Assembly (NCBI RefSeq): GCF_002188465.1
Contig: NZ_NINW01000049.1
Coordinates: forward strand, 372,001 to 436,000
Direction: 5' to 3'
Origin: Pigmentiphaga sp. NML080357
GTDB lineage: Bacteria; Pseudomonadota; Gammaproteobacteria; Burkholderiales; Burkholderiaceae_B
DNA: 64,000 nt
The notes under the pieces were generated by a model that saw nothing but the letters and a program-made list of their open reading frames with translations, was not told where the DNA came from and made no database searches. The translations under genes and the position numbers were made by a program. This document shows, one piece after another, positions 43,025 through 51,379 of this stretch; the first letter of the stretch is position 1; each line of letters begins with the position of its first letter.

Positions 43025-44296
43025 CTAGCCGGCGGCGGCCATTGCGCCTTCGATTCGCCGCTCGGCCTCGCGCAGCGCGGCTTCCCGCTCGCGCACGTAG
43101 TCGCGCGTCAGCGGGACGCTTTCCTGGCGCCGGGCCAGCTGCACCTGGAAAATGGCGATGTCCTGGTAGCGGAACGCGGTTTCCGACATCGACAGGTAAT
43201 ACTCCCACATCCGCGCGAAACGCTCGTCGTACAGGGCCACCGCTTCGGCGCGCCGCGCAAGGAAGCGCTCGCGCCACAGCCGCAGCGTGCGCGCATAGTG
43301 CAGCCGCAGCACCTCGATGTCGGTGATGACGAGTCCGGAGCGCTCGATGGCGGGCGTGAATTCCGACATCGAAGGAATGTGGCCCCCGGGGAAGATGTAT
43401 TTCTCTATCCAGGGATTGTTGAAGTCCGGCACGTCGGAATTGCCGATGAAGTGCAGCAGCATGACGCCGTCTTCGGCCATGAGTTCGCGGCATCGTCGGA
43501 AGAACGCGTCGTGGAAGCCCACGCCCACGTGCTCGAACATGCCCACCGAGACGATGCGGTCGAATGCGCCTCGGGTGGCGCGGTAGTCTTCCAGCCGGTA
43601 TTCGTAGGCCTGCGGATGCGCGCTGCGGGCGGCGAGCTCCCGCGCGCCCTTGAGCTGTTCGGACGATAGCGTGGTACCGGTGACGTGGCCGGCGCCGGCG
43701 ACCTCGACCAGATAGCGGGTCAGGCCGCCCCATCCGCAGCCGATGTCCAGCACCCGGTGCCCGGGTTCGATCAGCAGCTTGGCGGCGATGTGCCGTTGCT
43801 TGGCGCGCTGGGCCTCTTCGAGGCTTTGTCCGGGATGTTCGAAATAGGCGCACGAATACTGGCGTTCGTCGTCCAGGAACAGGGCGTAGAGCCGATCGTC
43901 CAGGTCGTAGTGGTGGGCGACGTTGGCCCGCGCCCGCCCGGGACGGTTGTTCTGCAGGAAACGGCGCACCGACATGCGCAGGGCGTCGAGCATGCGCACG
44001 GCCGGGCCGGGCTGTACCGCCTTGGCGTCGCGCAGCAGCAGTTCCAGCACGTCGTAGATCCGGCCTTCCTCGACCACCAGGCGCTCGTCCATGAAGAGTT
44101 CGCCCAGGCGCAGGTCCGGATCGAGCAACAGGGCGAAGGCCGCGCTGGTATCGGCAAAGCGGATGGCTGCGCGTGGAGCCGTGCCGTCACCGAAGACCAG
44201 GCGCTTGCCGTTCGGCATCGAGACTTCCAGCGTGCCGCGCTTGACGAGTTCGTTCAGGGTGCCGGAGAGCAGGCGTTCCGCGTACGGTTGGAGCAT
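43025..44296 (-). CDS. cfa: Cyclopropane-fatty-acyl-phospholipid synthase
   Basis: 423-residue SAM-dependent methyltransferase that adds a methylene bridge to unsaturated acyl chains of membrane phospholipids. The SAM site is VLDIGCGWGGLTRYLVE. Also present are NVAHHYDLDDRLYALFLDDERQYSCAYF, the bicarbonate-site region SVGMFEHVG, and FIFPGGHIPS-like YIFPGGHIPSMSEF. The N-terminal ~100 residues form the lipid-binding domain. The gene is divergent from a Crp/Fnr regulator, which may control it. An intact Cfa is typical of stationary-phase and acid tolerance. Confidence 0.93.
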   Translation of the reverse strand: MLQPYAERLLSGTLNELVKRGTLEVSMPNGKRLVFGDGTAPRAAIRFADTSAAFALLLDPDLRLGELFMDERLVVEEGRIYDVLELLLRDAKAVQPGPAVRMLDALRMSVRRFLQNNRPGRARANVAHHYDLDDRLYALFLDDERQYSCAYFEHPGQSLEEAQRAKQRHIAAKLLIEPGHRVLDIGCGWGGLTRYLVEVAGAGHVTGTTLSSEQLKGARELAARSAHPQAYEYRLEDYRATRGAFDRIVSVGMFEHVGVGFHDAFFRRCRELMAEDGVMLLHFIGNSDVPDFNNPWIEKYIFPGGHIPSMSEFTPAIERSGLVITDIEVLRLHYARTLRLWRERFLARRAEAVALYDERFARMWEYYLSMSETAFRYQDIAIFQVQLARRQESVPLTRDYVREREAALREAERRIEGAMAAAG

Positions 44297-44402
44297 CGTG
44301 GTTTCCGCGATGGGTAGACAGGACAGGAACTGCTGGGCCTAGTGTAATGAATCGCCGGTCACGGGTGATTGATTTTTCCCTCGGCGCCTACAAGAATGCC
44401 GC

Positions 44403-45086
44403 ATGGCCACCCGCGAAACCGCCTTCGCCTTGCTATTGGACGGCCTGCCCGATGCGCAGGCGGACGCCGTGCATCGGTGCCTGGCTCATCGCAGGCTGTC
44501 GCCCGGACAGACGCTTTTCCGCCAAGCCGAGCCGAGCCCTCGTTTCTGGGTGATCCGGTCGGGGCGCATGCGGACCTACCATCTTTCGCCTGGGGGTGAA
44601 GAATTCACGACCGCGGTGTGGTCCACCGGCCATACGCTGGGCTTGTTGAGCGCACTGCTGGACCAGCCGCGCGCCATTTCGTGCGAGGCGCTGGAGACAG
44701 TGTCGCTGCTGTCCATGGAGCGCGCCGACCTGCTCGCGCTGATGGAAACAATGCCACGGTTTGCCATCAACGTTGCCAAGGTCGCGGCTTCGCTGGCGGC
44801 CAACAGCATTGCCCGCTCAGGCCCGCGGGTTCTGGATTCCGCCACCGCAAAACTGGCGCGCATCCTGCACGATCTCGCACTTGCCGTACCCGGCTATGAC
44901 GGTGGCTCGGTGGAAATCGTCGGCGTGACCCAGACCGACCTCGCCAAGATGGCCGGAATCAGCCGCACGTGGGTGAGCCTGCGGCTGGCGGAGTTCGAGC
45001 GCGCCGGCCTGGTTCGACGGGCGCGCGGCCGACTGCTGATACCTGAAGCGGCTCGCCTGGTCGGTCTTTATACGGGTGCCTGCTGA
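44403..45086 (+). CDS. Crp/Fnr-family transcriptional regulator
   Basis: 227-residue regulator. The cyclic-nucleotide-binding-like beta-roll covers about residues 15-125 (HRRLSPGQTLFRQAEPSPRFWVIRSGRMRTY). The helix-turn-helix is TQTDLAKMAGISRTWVSLRLAEFERAGLV. There is no N-terminal Cys cluster as in FNR, so it is not an iron-sulfur oxygen sensor; an effector is not predictable. It is divergent from cfa, and the short interval holds the palindrome TCACGGGTGA (44359-44368), a possible binding site. Its end overlaps the convergent Rid gene by 19 bases. Confidence 0.88.
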   Translation: MATRETAFALLLDGLPDAQADAVHRCLAHRRLSPGQTLFRQAEPSPRFWVIRSGRMRTYHLSPGGEEFTTAVWSTGHTLGLLSALLDQPRAISCEALETVSLLSMERADLLALMETMPRFAINVAKVAASLAANSIARSGPRVLDSATAKLARILHDLALAVPGYDGGSVEIVGVTQTDLAKMAGISRTWVSLRLAEFERAGLVRRARGRLLIPEAARLVGLYTGAC

Positions 45087-45490
45087 GGTCCCGTCAGCGC
45101 GAGGCACTCGACCTCGAGCAGCAGGTCGGCCTTGGCCAGCGCCGCGACGCCGACCAATGTGCTGGCCGGAAGACGGCCGGGATCCAGGTAAGGCGCCCGC
45201 TCCCGGCGGATGATCGCCACGGCGTCTTCGGTCAGGTCTTTGACGAAGTAGGTCAACTTGACGGCGTGTCGCAGCGAGGAGCCCGCTGCTTCCAGCGCGA
45301 TCGACAGGTTCTCGAGCACTTGCCGCGTCTGCGCTGCCAGGTCGCCTTTGCCGATGATGCGGCCGTCCGGCGCGTAGGCGACCTGGCCCGAGACGACGAC
45401 CAAACGGCCTGCCGGCGCGATGGCCACGTGGGAGAAACCGTTGGGAGGCGGCAGGCGCGGGGGATTGATGAAAGAAGCGAATGGGTGCAT
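45068..45490 (-). CDS. RidA-superfamily protein lacking the catalytic arginine
   Basis: 140-residue Rid (YjgF/YER057c) protein with VVSGQVAYAPDGRIIGKGDLAAQTRQVLENL and VKLTYFVKDL. The conserved PARS/T motif that holds the imine-binding Arg in RidA reads LPASTLVGVAAL here, so the Arg is absent. Such Rid subgroups lack general 2-aminoacrylate deaminase activity and are usually tied to specific catabolic routes. ATG 45490 was chosen; it lies eight bases behind the Bug stop (45499), so the two form an operon. An upstream in-frame start at 45580 is inside the Bug gene. Confidence 0.85.
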   Translation of the reverse strand: MHPFASFINPPRLPPPNGFSHVAIAPAGRLVVVSGQVAYAPDGRIIGKGDLAAQTRQVLENLSIALEAAGSSLRHAVKLTYFVKDLTEDAVAIIRRERAPYLDPGRLPASTLVGVAALAKADLLLEVECLALTGPQQAPV

Positions 45491-45498
45491 GAGGCCTG

Positions 45499-46467
45499 TC
45501 AATTGAGCGTGATGCCGGTGCGTTCGATGATGCGGGCATAGATGTCGCGTTGTTCGCGGGCGAAGGCGGCGAATTCCCATGGCGTGGAACCCGACGGTTC
45601 AATGGCCGCTTGCCGCAGCGCTGCCGCGATGGCGGGGTCCGCCAAGGCGGCGCGCACGCTGGCGTTGAGCTGTTCGACAACCGGTTCCGGCGTACCGGCT
45701 GGCGCGACGATGCCGAACCATGAATAGAGATCGACGTCTCCGGCGCCCTGTTCTCTGGCGGTGCCGATTTCCTGCGCCAGCGGCGATCGTCGGGCGCTGA
45801 GGATCGCCAGAGCCTTGAGCTTGCCGGCGCGGATCTGGGGCAATGTGGCGGCGAGCGTATCGACCACCGTATCGACGTTGCCGCCCAGCAGATCCACGAG
45901 CGCCGGCGCGCTGCCCTTGTAGGGTACGTGCAGCAGCGCGGCGGATCGCTCGAGTCCCACCAGTTCCATCGCGATGTGGTTGGACGTGCCGGCGCCCATC
46001 GATCCGTACGACAGTCCTTTGGGGCGGCTGCGCGACTGGTCCAATGCCTGTGCAAGGGTTTGCCAAGGGGCGTCGGGCCGCGCGACGACGACATTGGGGA
46101 CGGATCCGAGCAGGGATACGTAGCTGAAGGAGTCGATGGGCGAGTAGCCGACGTCCTTCATCAACAACGGATTGATGGCCAGCGTGGCATTGCTGGCCAC
46201 CAGCAGCGTATAGCCATCGGGAGCGGCCTTGGCTACCGATTGCGCGGCGACTACGGTTCCCGCTCCCGGCCGGTTGATGACGACGACGGTTTGCCCCAGG
46301 CGCTTGCTCATCCCTGCGGCGACCGTACGAGCGAGCAGATCGGTCGTGCCGCCGGCGGCGAAGGGAACGACGAGGCTCAGGGGGCGAATGGGGAATTCGG
46401 CCGCGGCGGCGGGGGCCGTCGCGGATACGATCAGCAGGGTTGCCAGGACGGCGCGTATCGACGGCAT
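45499..46467 (-). CDS. Bug/TctC-family periplasmic binding protein
   Basis: 322-residue Bug receptor with signal peptide MPSIRAVLATLLIVSATAPAAAAE. Core motifs are LSLVVPFAAGGTTDLLARTVAAGMS, INRPGAGTVVAAQSVAKAAPDG, LLHVPYKGSAPALVDLLGGNVD and LYSWFGIVAPAGTP. ATG 46467 has GGAG about eight bases upstream, better than the upstream starts at 46482. It is followed after eight bases by the Rid gene, which suggests uptake of a nitrogen-containing compound. It is divergent from the BetT-like transporter gene, with a double GTTAAC site in between. Confidence 0.92.
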   Translation of the reverse strand: MPSIRAVLATLLIVSATAPAAAAEFPIRPLSLVVPFAAGGTTDLLARTVAAGMSKRLGQTVVVINRPGAGTVVAAQSVAKAAPDGYTLLVASNATLAINPLLMKDVGYSPIDSFSYVSLLGSVPNVVVARPDAPWQTLAQALDQSRSRPKGLSYGSMGAGTSNHIAMELVGLERSAALLHVPYKGSAPALVDLLGGNVDTVVDTLAATLPQIRAGKLKALAILSARRSPLAQEIGTAREQGAGDVDLYSWFGIVAPAGTPEPVVEQLNASVRAALADPAIAAALRQAAIEPSGSTPWEFAAFAREQRDIYARIIERTGITLN

Positions 46468-46521
46468 CGCAGTGCTCCACAAGGATGAAAGGCATTCTGC
46501 ATGGCTCCCGCAACGGCGTCG

Positions 46522-46535
46522 GTTAACTGGTTAAC
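46522..46535. promoter_or_regulatory. Double GTTAAC operator-like site
   Basis: GTTAAC-TG-GTTAAC (46522-46535). Each half is palindromic, so the site reads both as a direct and as an inverted repeat. It lies between the divergent Bug and betT-like start codons, in otherwise GC-rich DNA. It fits a dimeric regulator operator (GntR or similar); no matching regulator is adjacent. Confidence 0.45.
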
Positions 46536-46645
46536 ACCAGCCACCGTTTGCCAGCGGCAGGCTTTGGATGAAAAAATGCGGCCCAGGCGACACCCGCCCC
46601 GCGCGCGCCGCAGGCGTGCGCATGCATGTCCAACGGGGAGTTCTC

Positions 46646-48595
46646 ATGAAAACAACGATAGATCGCCCGGTCTTCTTCACGGCGGCCGCTTTCATCCTGG
46701 CGCTGGTCGCGTGCGCCATAGCCGTGCCGCGCATCGTGCAAGGCGTGTTCGATGCGATCCAGAAATGGATACTGACCAACACCAGCTGGTTCTACATCCT
46801 GTCGGTGGCCATCATCCTGCTGTCCGTCGTGTTCGTCGCGGTCAGCCGCTATGGCAACATCAAGCTCGGGCCGGACCATAGCGAGCCGGACTATCGCAAC
46901 TTCACCTGGTTCGCGATGCTGTTCTCGGCCGGCATGGGGATAGGGCTGATGTTCTTCGGCGTGGCCGAGCCGGTCATGCACCTGATCGCCCCGCCGGTCG
47001 GCGAGGCGGGCACCGTGGCGGCCGCCCGCGAGGCGATGAAGATCACGTTCTTCCACTGGGGACTGCACGCGTGGTCGATCTATGCGGTGGTGGCGCTGAT
47101 CCTGGCCTACTTCAGCTATCGCCACAACCTGCCGCTGACGCTGCGGTCGGCGCTGTATCCGTTCATCGGGGACCGCATCCACGGACCCATGGGCAACGCC
47201 GTCGACATCTTCGCCATCATCAGCACCGTGTTCGGCGTGGCGACCTCCCTGGGGCTGGGGGTGGCGCAGATCAACAGCGGCCTCAACCATTTGTTCGGCC
47301 TGCCGGTCGACACGCTCACCCAGATCATCCTGATCGCCATTGCCTGCGGCCTCGCCACCCTGTCGGTGGCCAGCGGCCTGGACCGGGGGATACGCATCCT
47401 GTCCGAGGTCAACCTGTACCTGGCGGTGATCCTGCTGATCTTCGTGCTGGTCGTCGGGCCCACGATCTTCCTCCTGCAGAGTTTCCTGCAGAACATCGGC
47501 GCCTATCTGTCGGACATCGTCGCCAAGACATTCAACCTCTATGCCTACCATCCCACCGACTGGATCGGCGGCTGGACGCTGTTCTATTGGGGCTGGTGGA
47601 TCGCCTGGTCGCCCTTCGTCGGGCTCTTCATCGCCCGCATCTCGCGGGGGCGGACCATACGCGAGTTCGTGATGGGCGTGCTGCTGGTACCCACCGGGTT
47701 CACCTTCCTTTGGATGACGGTATTCGGCGGCTCGGCCATCCACCTGGTCCTGTTCGAGCACTTCGGCAGCCTGGCCGACACCGTCAAGGCGGACAGCTCG
47801 CTGGCCCTGTTCGCCTTCCTCGAGCACTATCCGTGGGGTTATGCGATTTCCATGCTGGCCATTGCCATGGTGGTGGTGTTCTTCGTGACTTCCGCCGACT
47901 CCGGGGCGCTGGTGGTCGACCTGCTGGCTTCGGGCGGCGCGGAATCGACGCCGGTCTGGCAGCGCATCTTCTGGTCGGTGCTCACCGGCGTGGTGGCGGT
48001 GGCCCTGCTGCTGGCCGACGGTCTGCAGGCGCTGCAGACCGCGACCATCGCCAGCGCGCTGCCGTTCTCCCTGGTGCTGTTGCTCTCCCTGTGGGGATTG
48101 TTCAAGGCCTTGAAGCTCGACGCCACCAAGCGCCGTATCCACTATCAGTCCCTGGCGCTGTCGCGGCCCGTGGGGGGAGGGGAATCATGGGAATCGCGGC
48201 TGCGCAACATGGTCATGATGCCGCGCCGCGCGCACGTGATGCGCTTCCTCGCCGACGTGGTGCGGCCTTCGATGGAAGCGGTGGTGGAGGAACTCCAGAA
48301 GCTGGGCTACGAGGCGCGGGTAACCGATGGCGAAGAAGGCGAGGTGGCGCTGGAGGTGGTGCACCAGGGCGCCCTGGACTTTTCCTATGCCGTGCGCGCG
48401 TTGTCCTTCGTGCGGCCCAGCCTGACCGCCGAGGAAGCCGCGAACGAGGAGCAGCGCAAATACTTCCGCGCCGAAGTCCATCTGCGCGAGGGCGGGCAGG
48501 ACTACGACATCATGGGATGGAGCCGCGACGCGGTCATCGGCGACATCCTCGACCAGTACGAGCGGCACCGCCACTACCTGCACGTGGTGCGATAG
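46646..48595 (+). CDS. betT: BCCT-family choline/betaine transporter (BetT-like)
   Basis: 649-residue secondary transporter for quaternary amines. There are about 12 helices over the first 510 residues, with FAMLFSAGMGIGLMFFGVAEP, HWGLHAWSIYAVVALILAYFSYR and the signature FYWGWWIAWSPFVGLFIARISRGRTIREF. A C-terminal cytosolic domain of about 140 residues, as in BetT, senses osmotic state. ATG 46646 follows GGGGAG; the ATG at 46568 is not needed. Proton-coupled choline uptake is the likely activity, for betaine synthesis. No betAB or betI genes are in the window. Confidence 0.9.
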   Translation: MKTTIDRPVFFTAAAFILALVACAIAVPRIVQGVFDAIQKWILTNTSWFYILSVAIILLSVVFVAVSRYGNIKLGPDHSEPDYRNFTWFAMLFSAGMGIGLMFFGVAEPVMHLIAPPVGEAGTVAAAREAMKITFFHWGLHAWSIYAVVALILAYFSYRHNLPLTLRSALYPFIGDRIHGPMGNAVDIFAIISTVFGVATSLGLGVAQINSGLNHLFGLPVDTLTQIILIAIACGLATLSVASGLDRGIRILSEVNLYLAVILLIFVLVVGPTIFLLQSFLQNIGAYLSDIVAKTFNLYAYHPTDWIGGWTLFYWGWWIAWSPFVGLFIARISRGRTIREFVMGVLLVPTGFTFLWMTVFGGSAIHLVLFEHFGSLADTVKADSSLALFAFLEHYPWGYAISMLAIAMVVVFFVTSADSGALVVDLLASGGAESTPVWQRIFWSVLTGVVAVALLLADGLQALQTATIASALPFSLVLLLSLWGLFKALKLDATKRRIHYQSLALSRPVGGGESWESRLRNMVMMPRRAHVMRFLADVVRPSMEAVVEELQKLGYEARVTDGEEGEVALEVVHQGALDFSYAVRALSFVRPSLTAEEAANEEQRKYFRAEVHLREGGQDYDIMGWSRDAVIGDILDQYERHRHYLHVVR

Positions 48596-48608
48596 CGGCG
48601 GCCTGCGT

Positions 48609-49250
48609 TCAGCCGCCCTGGCCGGACTTGAGCGCCGCGCCCAGCTCGTCGTCGAGCTGCGCGGCCCGGGCCGCCGCCGGGCGGCTGGTGACGCGCCGTA
48701 CGTACCGTTCGTAGGCCGGGCGCTTTTCTATGGTGCCGAACATCATGCCCCACGCCAGTTGCGAGCCGACGTAGACGTCGGCGGCCGTAAAGCGGTCGCC
48801 CGCCACGTAGGCGTCGCCGGCCACGGCCGACTCGAGGGTATCGAGCGTGGCCGCCAGCGTGCCGTAGCCGACCATTCTCTGCCTGTCCTCGGGAATGCTT
48901 ATTCCCAGCGCCTGGTTGGTTACCGCGGCTTCCACCGGCCCGGCGCAGAAGAACATCCACCGATAGTAAGGGCCGCGCAGCGGACTCGAGGGCGGGGGTG
49001 CGAGCCCGGCTTGCGGGAAGGCGTCCGCCAGGTAGGCGCAGATCGCCGCCGCCTCGGTCACGACCGTGTCGCCGTGGCGGATGGCGGGGACCTTGCCCAT
49101 CGGGTTGATCGCCCGGTAGGAAAGGCTCTTCATGGAGGTCGCGAAATCCAGCACTTCGATGCGGTAGGGCTGGCCGACTTCTTCCAGCATCCAGCGGGCG
49201 ATTCGGCCCCGCGACATCGGGTGGGTATAGAAAACGAGCTCGTCGTTCAT
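48609..49250 (-). CDS. Glutathione S-transferase family protein
   Basis: 213-residue GST. The N-terminal thioredoxin fold has FYTHPMSRGRIARWMLEEVG with a Ser near the active site, the cis-proline block NPMGKVPAIRHGD and the glutathione contact TEAAAICAYLADAF. The helical domain contains RFTAADVYVGSQLAWGM. GGGGAG precedes ATG 49250. It is convergent with the betT-like gene and follows the hybrid kinase gene's direction. Substrate unknown; not closely similar to the GST at 3612. Confidence 0.9.
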   Translation of the reverse strand: MNDELVFYTHPMSRGRIARWMLEEVGQPYRIEVLDFATSMKSLSYRAINPMGKVPAIRHGDTVVTEAAAICAYLADAFPQAGLAPPPSSPLRGPYYRWMFFCAGPVEAAVTNQALGISIPEDRQRMVGYGTLAATLDTLESAVAGDAYVAGDRFTAADVYVGSQLAWGMMFGTIEKRPAYERYVRRVTSRPAAARAAQLDDELGAALKSGQGG

Positions 49251-49278
49251 GGAATCTCCCCGGGATGATCCGGCCCTT

Positions 49279-51255
49279 TCATTTGGGAGGCAATGATACG
49301 TGCGGCGCGGCGTCGACGATATGGCCGAGCTGGGAAATGTCCACCGGCTTAACCAGGTGCAGGTCGAAGCCGGCCTCCGCGGTCTGTCGGCGGTCGTGTT
49401 CCTGACCATAGCCCGTCATGGCGATGAATGCCGTCCCCGCCAGCTGAGGCAGGGCCTTGAGCGCGCGCAGGGCCTCGAAGCCGTCCATCAGGGGCATGGC
49501 CAGGTCGATGAAGACCACGTGGGGCTGGAAGCTGGGCGCGAGCCGCAAGGCCGCTTCGGCGCTGTACAGCGCCCGCGCCTGGTGGCCCTTGAGTTCCAGC
49601 AGCATGGCCAGGCTGTCGGCCGAATCCCGGTTGTCGTCCAGGACGATGATGCGCTTGGTGTCCGAAACGGGGCGGGCCGCGGCGGAGGCCTGCAGCGAGC
49701 GGGACTCCGGTTCGGCCACCGGCAGCCGGATCGTGAAGGTGCTGCCCTGCCCTGGCCCGGCGCTGGCGGCGGATATCGCGCCGCTATGCATGTGCACCAG
49801 CGAGCGGCAAAGGGTCAGTCCGATGCCGAGCCCGCTTTCGGTAGGATTGGCCGTCCTGTCCTCCTGCACGAACAATTGGAAGATGGAGTCGAGCGCATGC
49901 TCCGGTATGCCTTGTCCCGGGTCGCGCACCGTTATCACCACGGACCGGGTGTGCTTGGTGGCGGAGACCGCTATCGTGCAGTCGGGAGGGGAGAACTTCG
50001 AGGCGTTGTGCAGCAGGTTGTGCACCACCTGCACCAGACGGGTCATGTCTCCCTTGACGGTCAGCGGCTCGGCCGGCAGGTCGACGGCGATGCGCTGGTG
50101 CTTGGCGTCAAGATGGAAACGCGAGGACTCGATGCTGCGCTCGACGACGTTGCGGATGTCGATCTCCGCCAGGCGCAATTCCATCTTGCCGGAGGTGATG
50201 CGGCCGATGTCCAGCAGGTCGTCGACCAGCCGCGCCAGATGCGAGAGCTGGCGATCGATCATGTCGCGGCATCGCGCCACGGTCGGGCTGATGTCCTGGT
50301 CCATCTGCAGGATCCCGATGGCGTTGCGCACCGGCGCCAGCGGGTTGCGCAGCTCGTGCCCCAGCGTCGCCAGGAACTCGCTCATGCGCCGGTTGGCGAG
50401 CTCCAGCTCTTCCAGGCGCTTGCGCTCGCTCATGTCGCGCGTGATCTCGGCATAGCCCCGGAGCTCTTCGGTCTCGTTATAGACGGCCGTGGTGGTCACA
50501 TTGGCCCAGAACAGCGTTCCGTCCTTGCGCTGGCGCCAGCCTTCCTCTTCGAAGCGGCCTTCGGCCCGTGCCCGGCGCAGTACGTCGTCCGCCTTCTCGC
50601 CCGATGTGTCGTCGACCGGATGGAAGAGGGAGAAATGGCGGCCGAGGACCTCGTCGCGCCGATAGCCGGTAATCTGCGATGCCCCCGTGTTCCAGCTCGT
50701 GATGATGCCGTCGGCGTCGAGCATGTAGATCGCATAGCCCTCGACGCCTTCGAGCAGGAGCCGGAAGCGCTCCTCGCTTTGCCGCAGCGCTTCGGAGTGC
50801 CGCCGGCGCTCGGTCAGGTCCCGTGTGACCTTGGCGTAGCCCTTGAGCGCGCCGGAGGCATCGTGCAGGGCGGTGATGACGACATTGGCCCAGAAGGTGG
50901 TGCCATCCTTGCGCACGCGCCAGCCTTCGTCTTCGAAACGGCCGTGGAGGGCGGCCTCTTCCAGTTCGTACTGGGGCCAGGCGCGCGCGTTGGCCTCGTC
51001 GGTGTAGAACACCGAGAAATGCCTGCCGATGATCTCTTCGGCTGCATAGCCCTTGATCTTGGTCGCACCGGCGTTCCAGGTCGCCACGCATCCGGTCGGG
51101 TCCAGCATGAAGATGGCGTAGTCCTCGATGCCGTTGACCAGCATCCGGAAACTGGCTTCCGTATCGTACGCAAGCTCCGCCGGCGGGCGGGCTCCTGTGT
51201 CGTCTGTCTCGGCCTGGAGCCTGGAAGTATCCATGGCAGAGGAGTCCAATGGCAT
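49279..51255 (-). CDS. Cytosolic hybrid histidine kinase with two PAS domains and a receiver
   Basis: 658-residue signalling protein without membrane segments. PAS1 (about 35-150: MLVNGIEDYAIFMLDPTG) and PAS2 (about 160-275: LLLEGVEGYAIYMLDADG) are similar to each other and both contain WRVRKDGT/WRQRKDGT-FWANV. HisKA is SEFLATLGHELRNPLAPVRN (His about 300), then HATPase with NLLHNASKFSP and GLGIGLTLCRSLVHMHSG. The receiver has VVFIDLAMPLMDG (Asp about 584) and LHLVKPV. Start at ATG 51255; GTG 51258 and ATG 51234 are alternatives. Domain order parallels the kinase at 29837, and no cognate regulator is adjacent. Confidence 0.9.
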   Translation of the reverse strand: MPLDSSAMDTSRLQAETDDTGARPPAELAYDTEASFRMLVNGIEDYAIFMLDPTGCVATWNAGATKIKGYAAEEIIGRHFSVFYTDEANARAWPQYELEEAALHGRFEDEGWRVRKDGTTFWANVVITALHDASGALKGYAKVTRDLTERRRHSEALRQSEERFRLLLEGVEGYAIYMLDADGIITSWNTGASQITGYRRDEVLGRHFSLFHPVDDTSGEKADDVLRRARAEGRFEEEGWRQRKDGTLFWANVTTTAVYNETEELRGYAEITRDMSERKRLEELELANRRMSEFLATLGHELRNPLAPVRNAIGILQMDQDISPTVARCRDMIDRQLSHLARLVDDLLDIGRITSGKMELRLAEIDIRNVVERSIESSRFHLDAKHQRIAVDLPAEPLTVKGDMTRLVQVVHNLLHNASKFSPPDCTIAVSATKHTRSVVITVRDPGQGIPEHALDSIFQLFVQEDRTANPTESGLGIGLTLCRSLVHMHSGAISAASAGPGQGSTFTIRLPVAEPESRSLQASAAARPVSDTKRIIVLDDNRDSADSLAMLLELKGHQARALYSAEAALRLAPSFQPHVVFIDLAMPLMDGFEALRALKALPQLAGTAFIAMTGYGQEHDRRQTAEAGFDLHLVKPVDISQLGHIVDAAPHVSLPPK

Positions 51256-51323
51256 CACCTTGATCGTGCTAGGAAGTCGAGTCTATACACGCCATCATAG
51301 CGGGCCTGTAACAAGGTGAATCG

Positions 51324-51379
51324 AGGGGAAGCCCACTCCTCGCGGCTTACGCGCGAAGCGCGGAGGGGTGGGTTTCCCC
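51324..51379 (-). terminator. Long imperfect hairpin behind the MFS gene
   Basis: GAGGGGAAGCCCACTCCTCGCG (about 51324-51345) pairs imperfectly with CGCGGAGGGGTGGGTTTCCCCTC (about 51357-51379), around a loop containing GGCTTACGCGCG. It begins one base after the stop of the MFS gene on the minus strand, so it is probably that gene's terminator. The GCTTACGCGCG element recurs behind icd (56332-56400), which suggests a dispersed intergenic repeat. Confidence 0.6.

Noticed and set aside
44359-44368. TCACGGGTGA as a Crp or FNR box
   Set aside because: It is a perfect ten-base palindrome but does not match TGTGA-N6-TCACA or TTGAT-N4-ATCAA; noted only as a possible site.
46523-48142. Minus-strand Gln/Asp/Arg-rich frame opposite the betT-like gene
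   Set aside because: Low-complexity antisense shadow of a clear 12-helix transporter.
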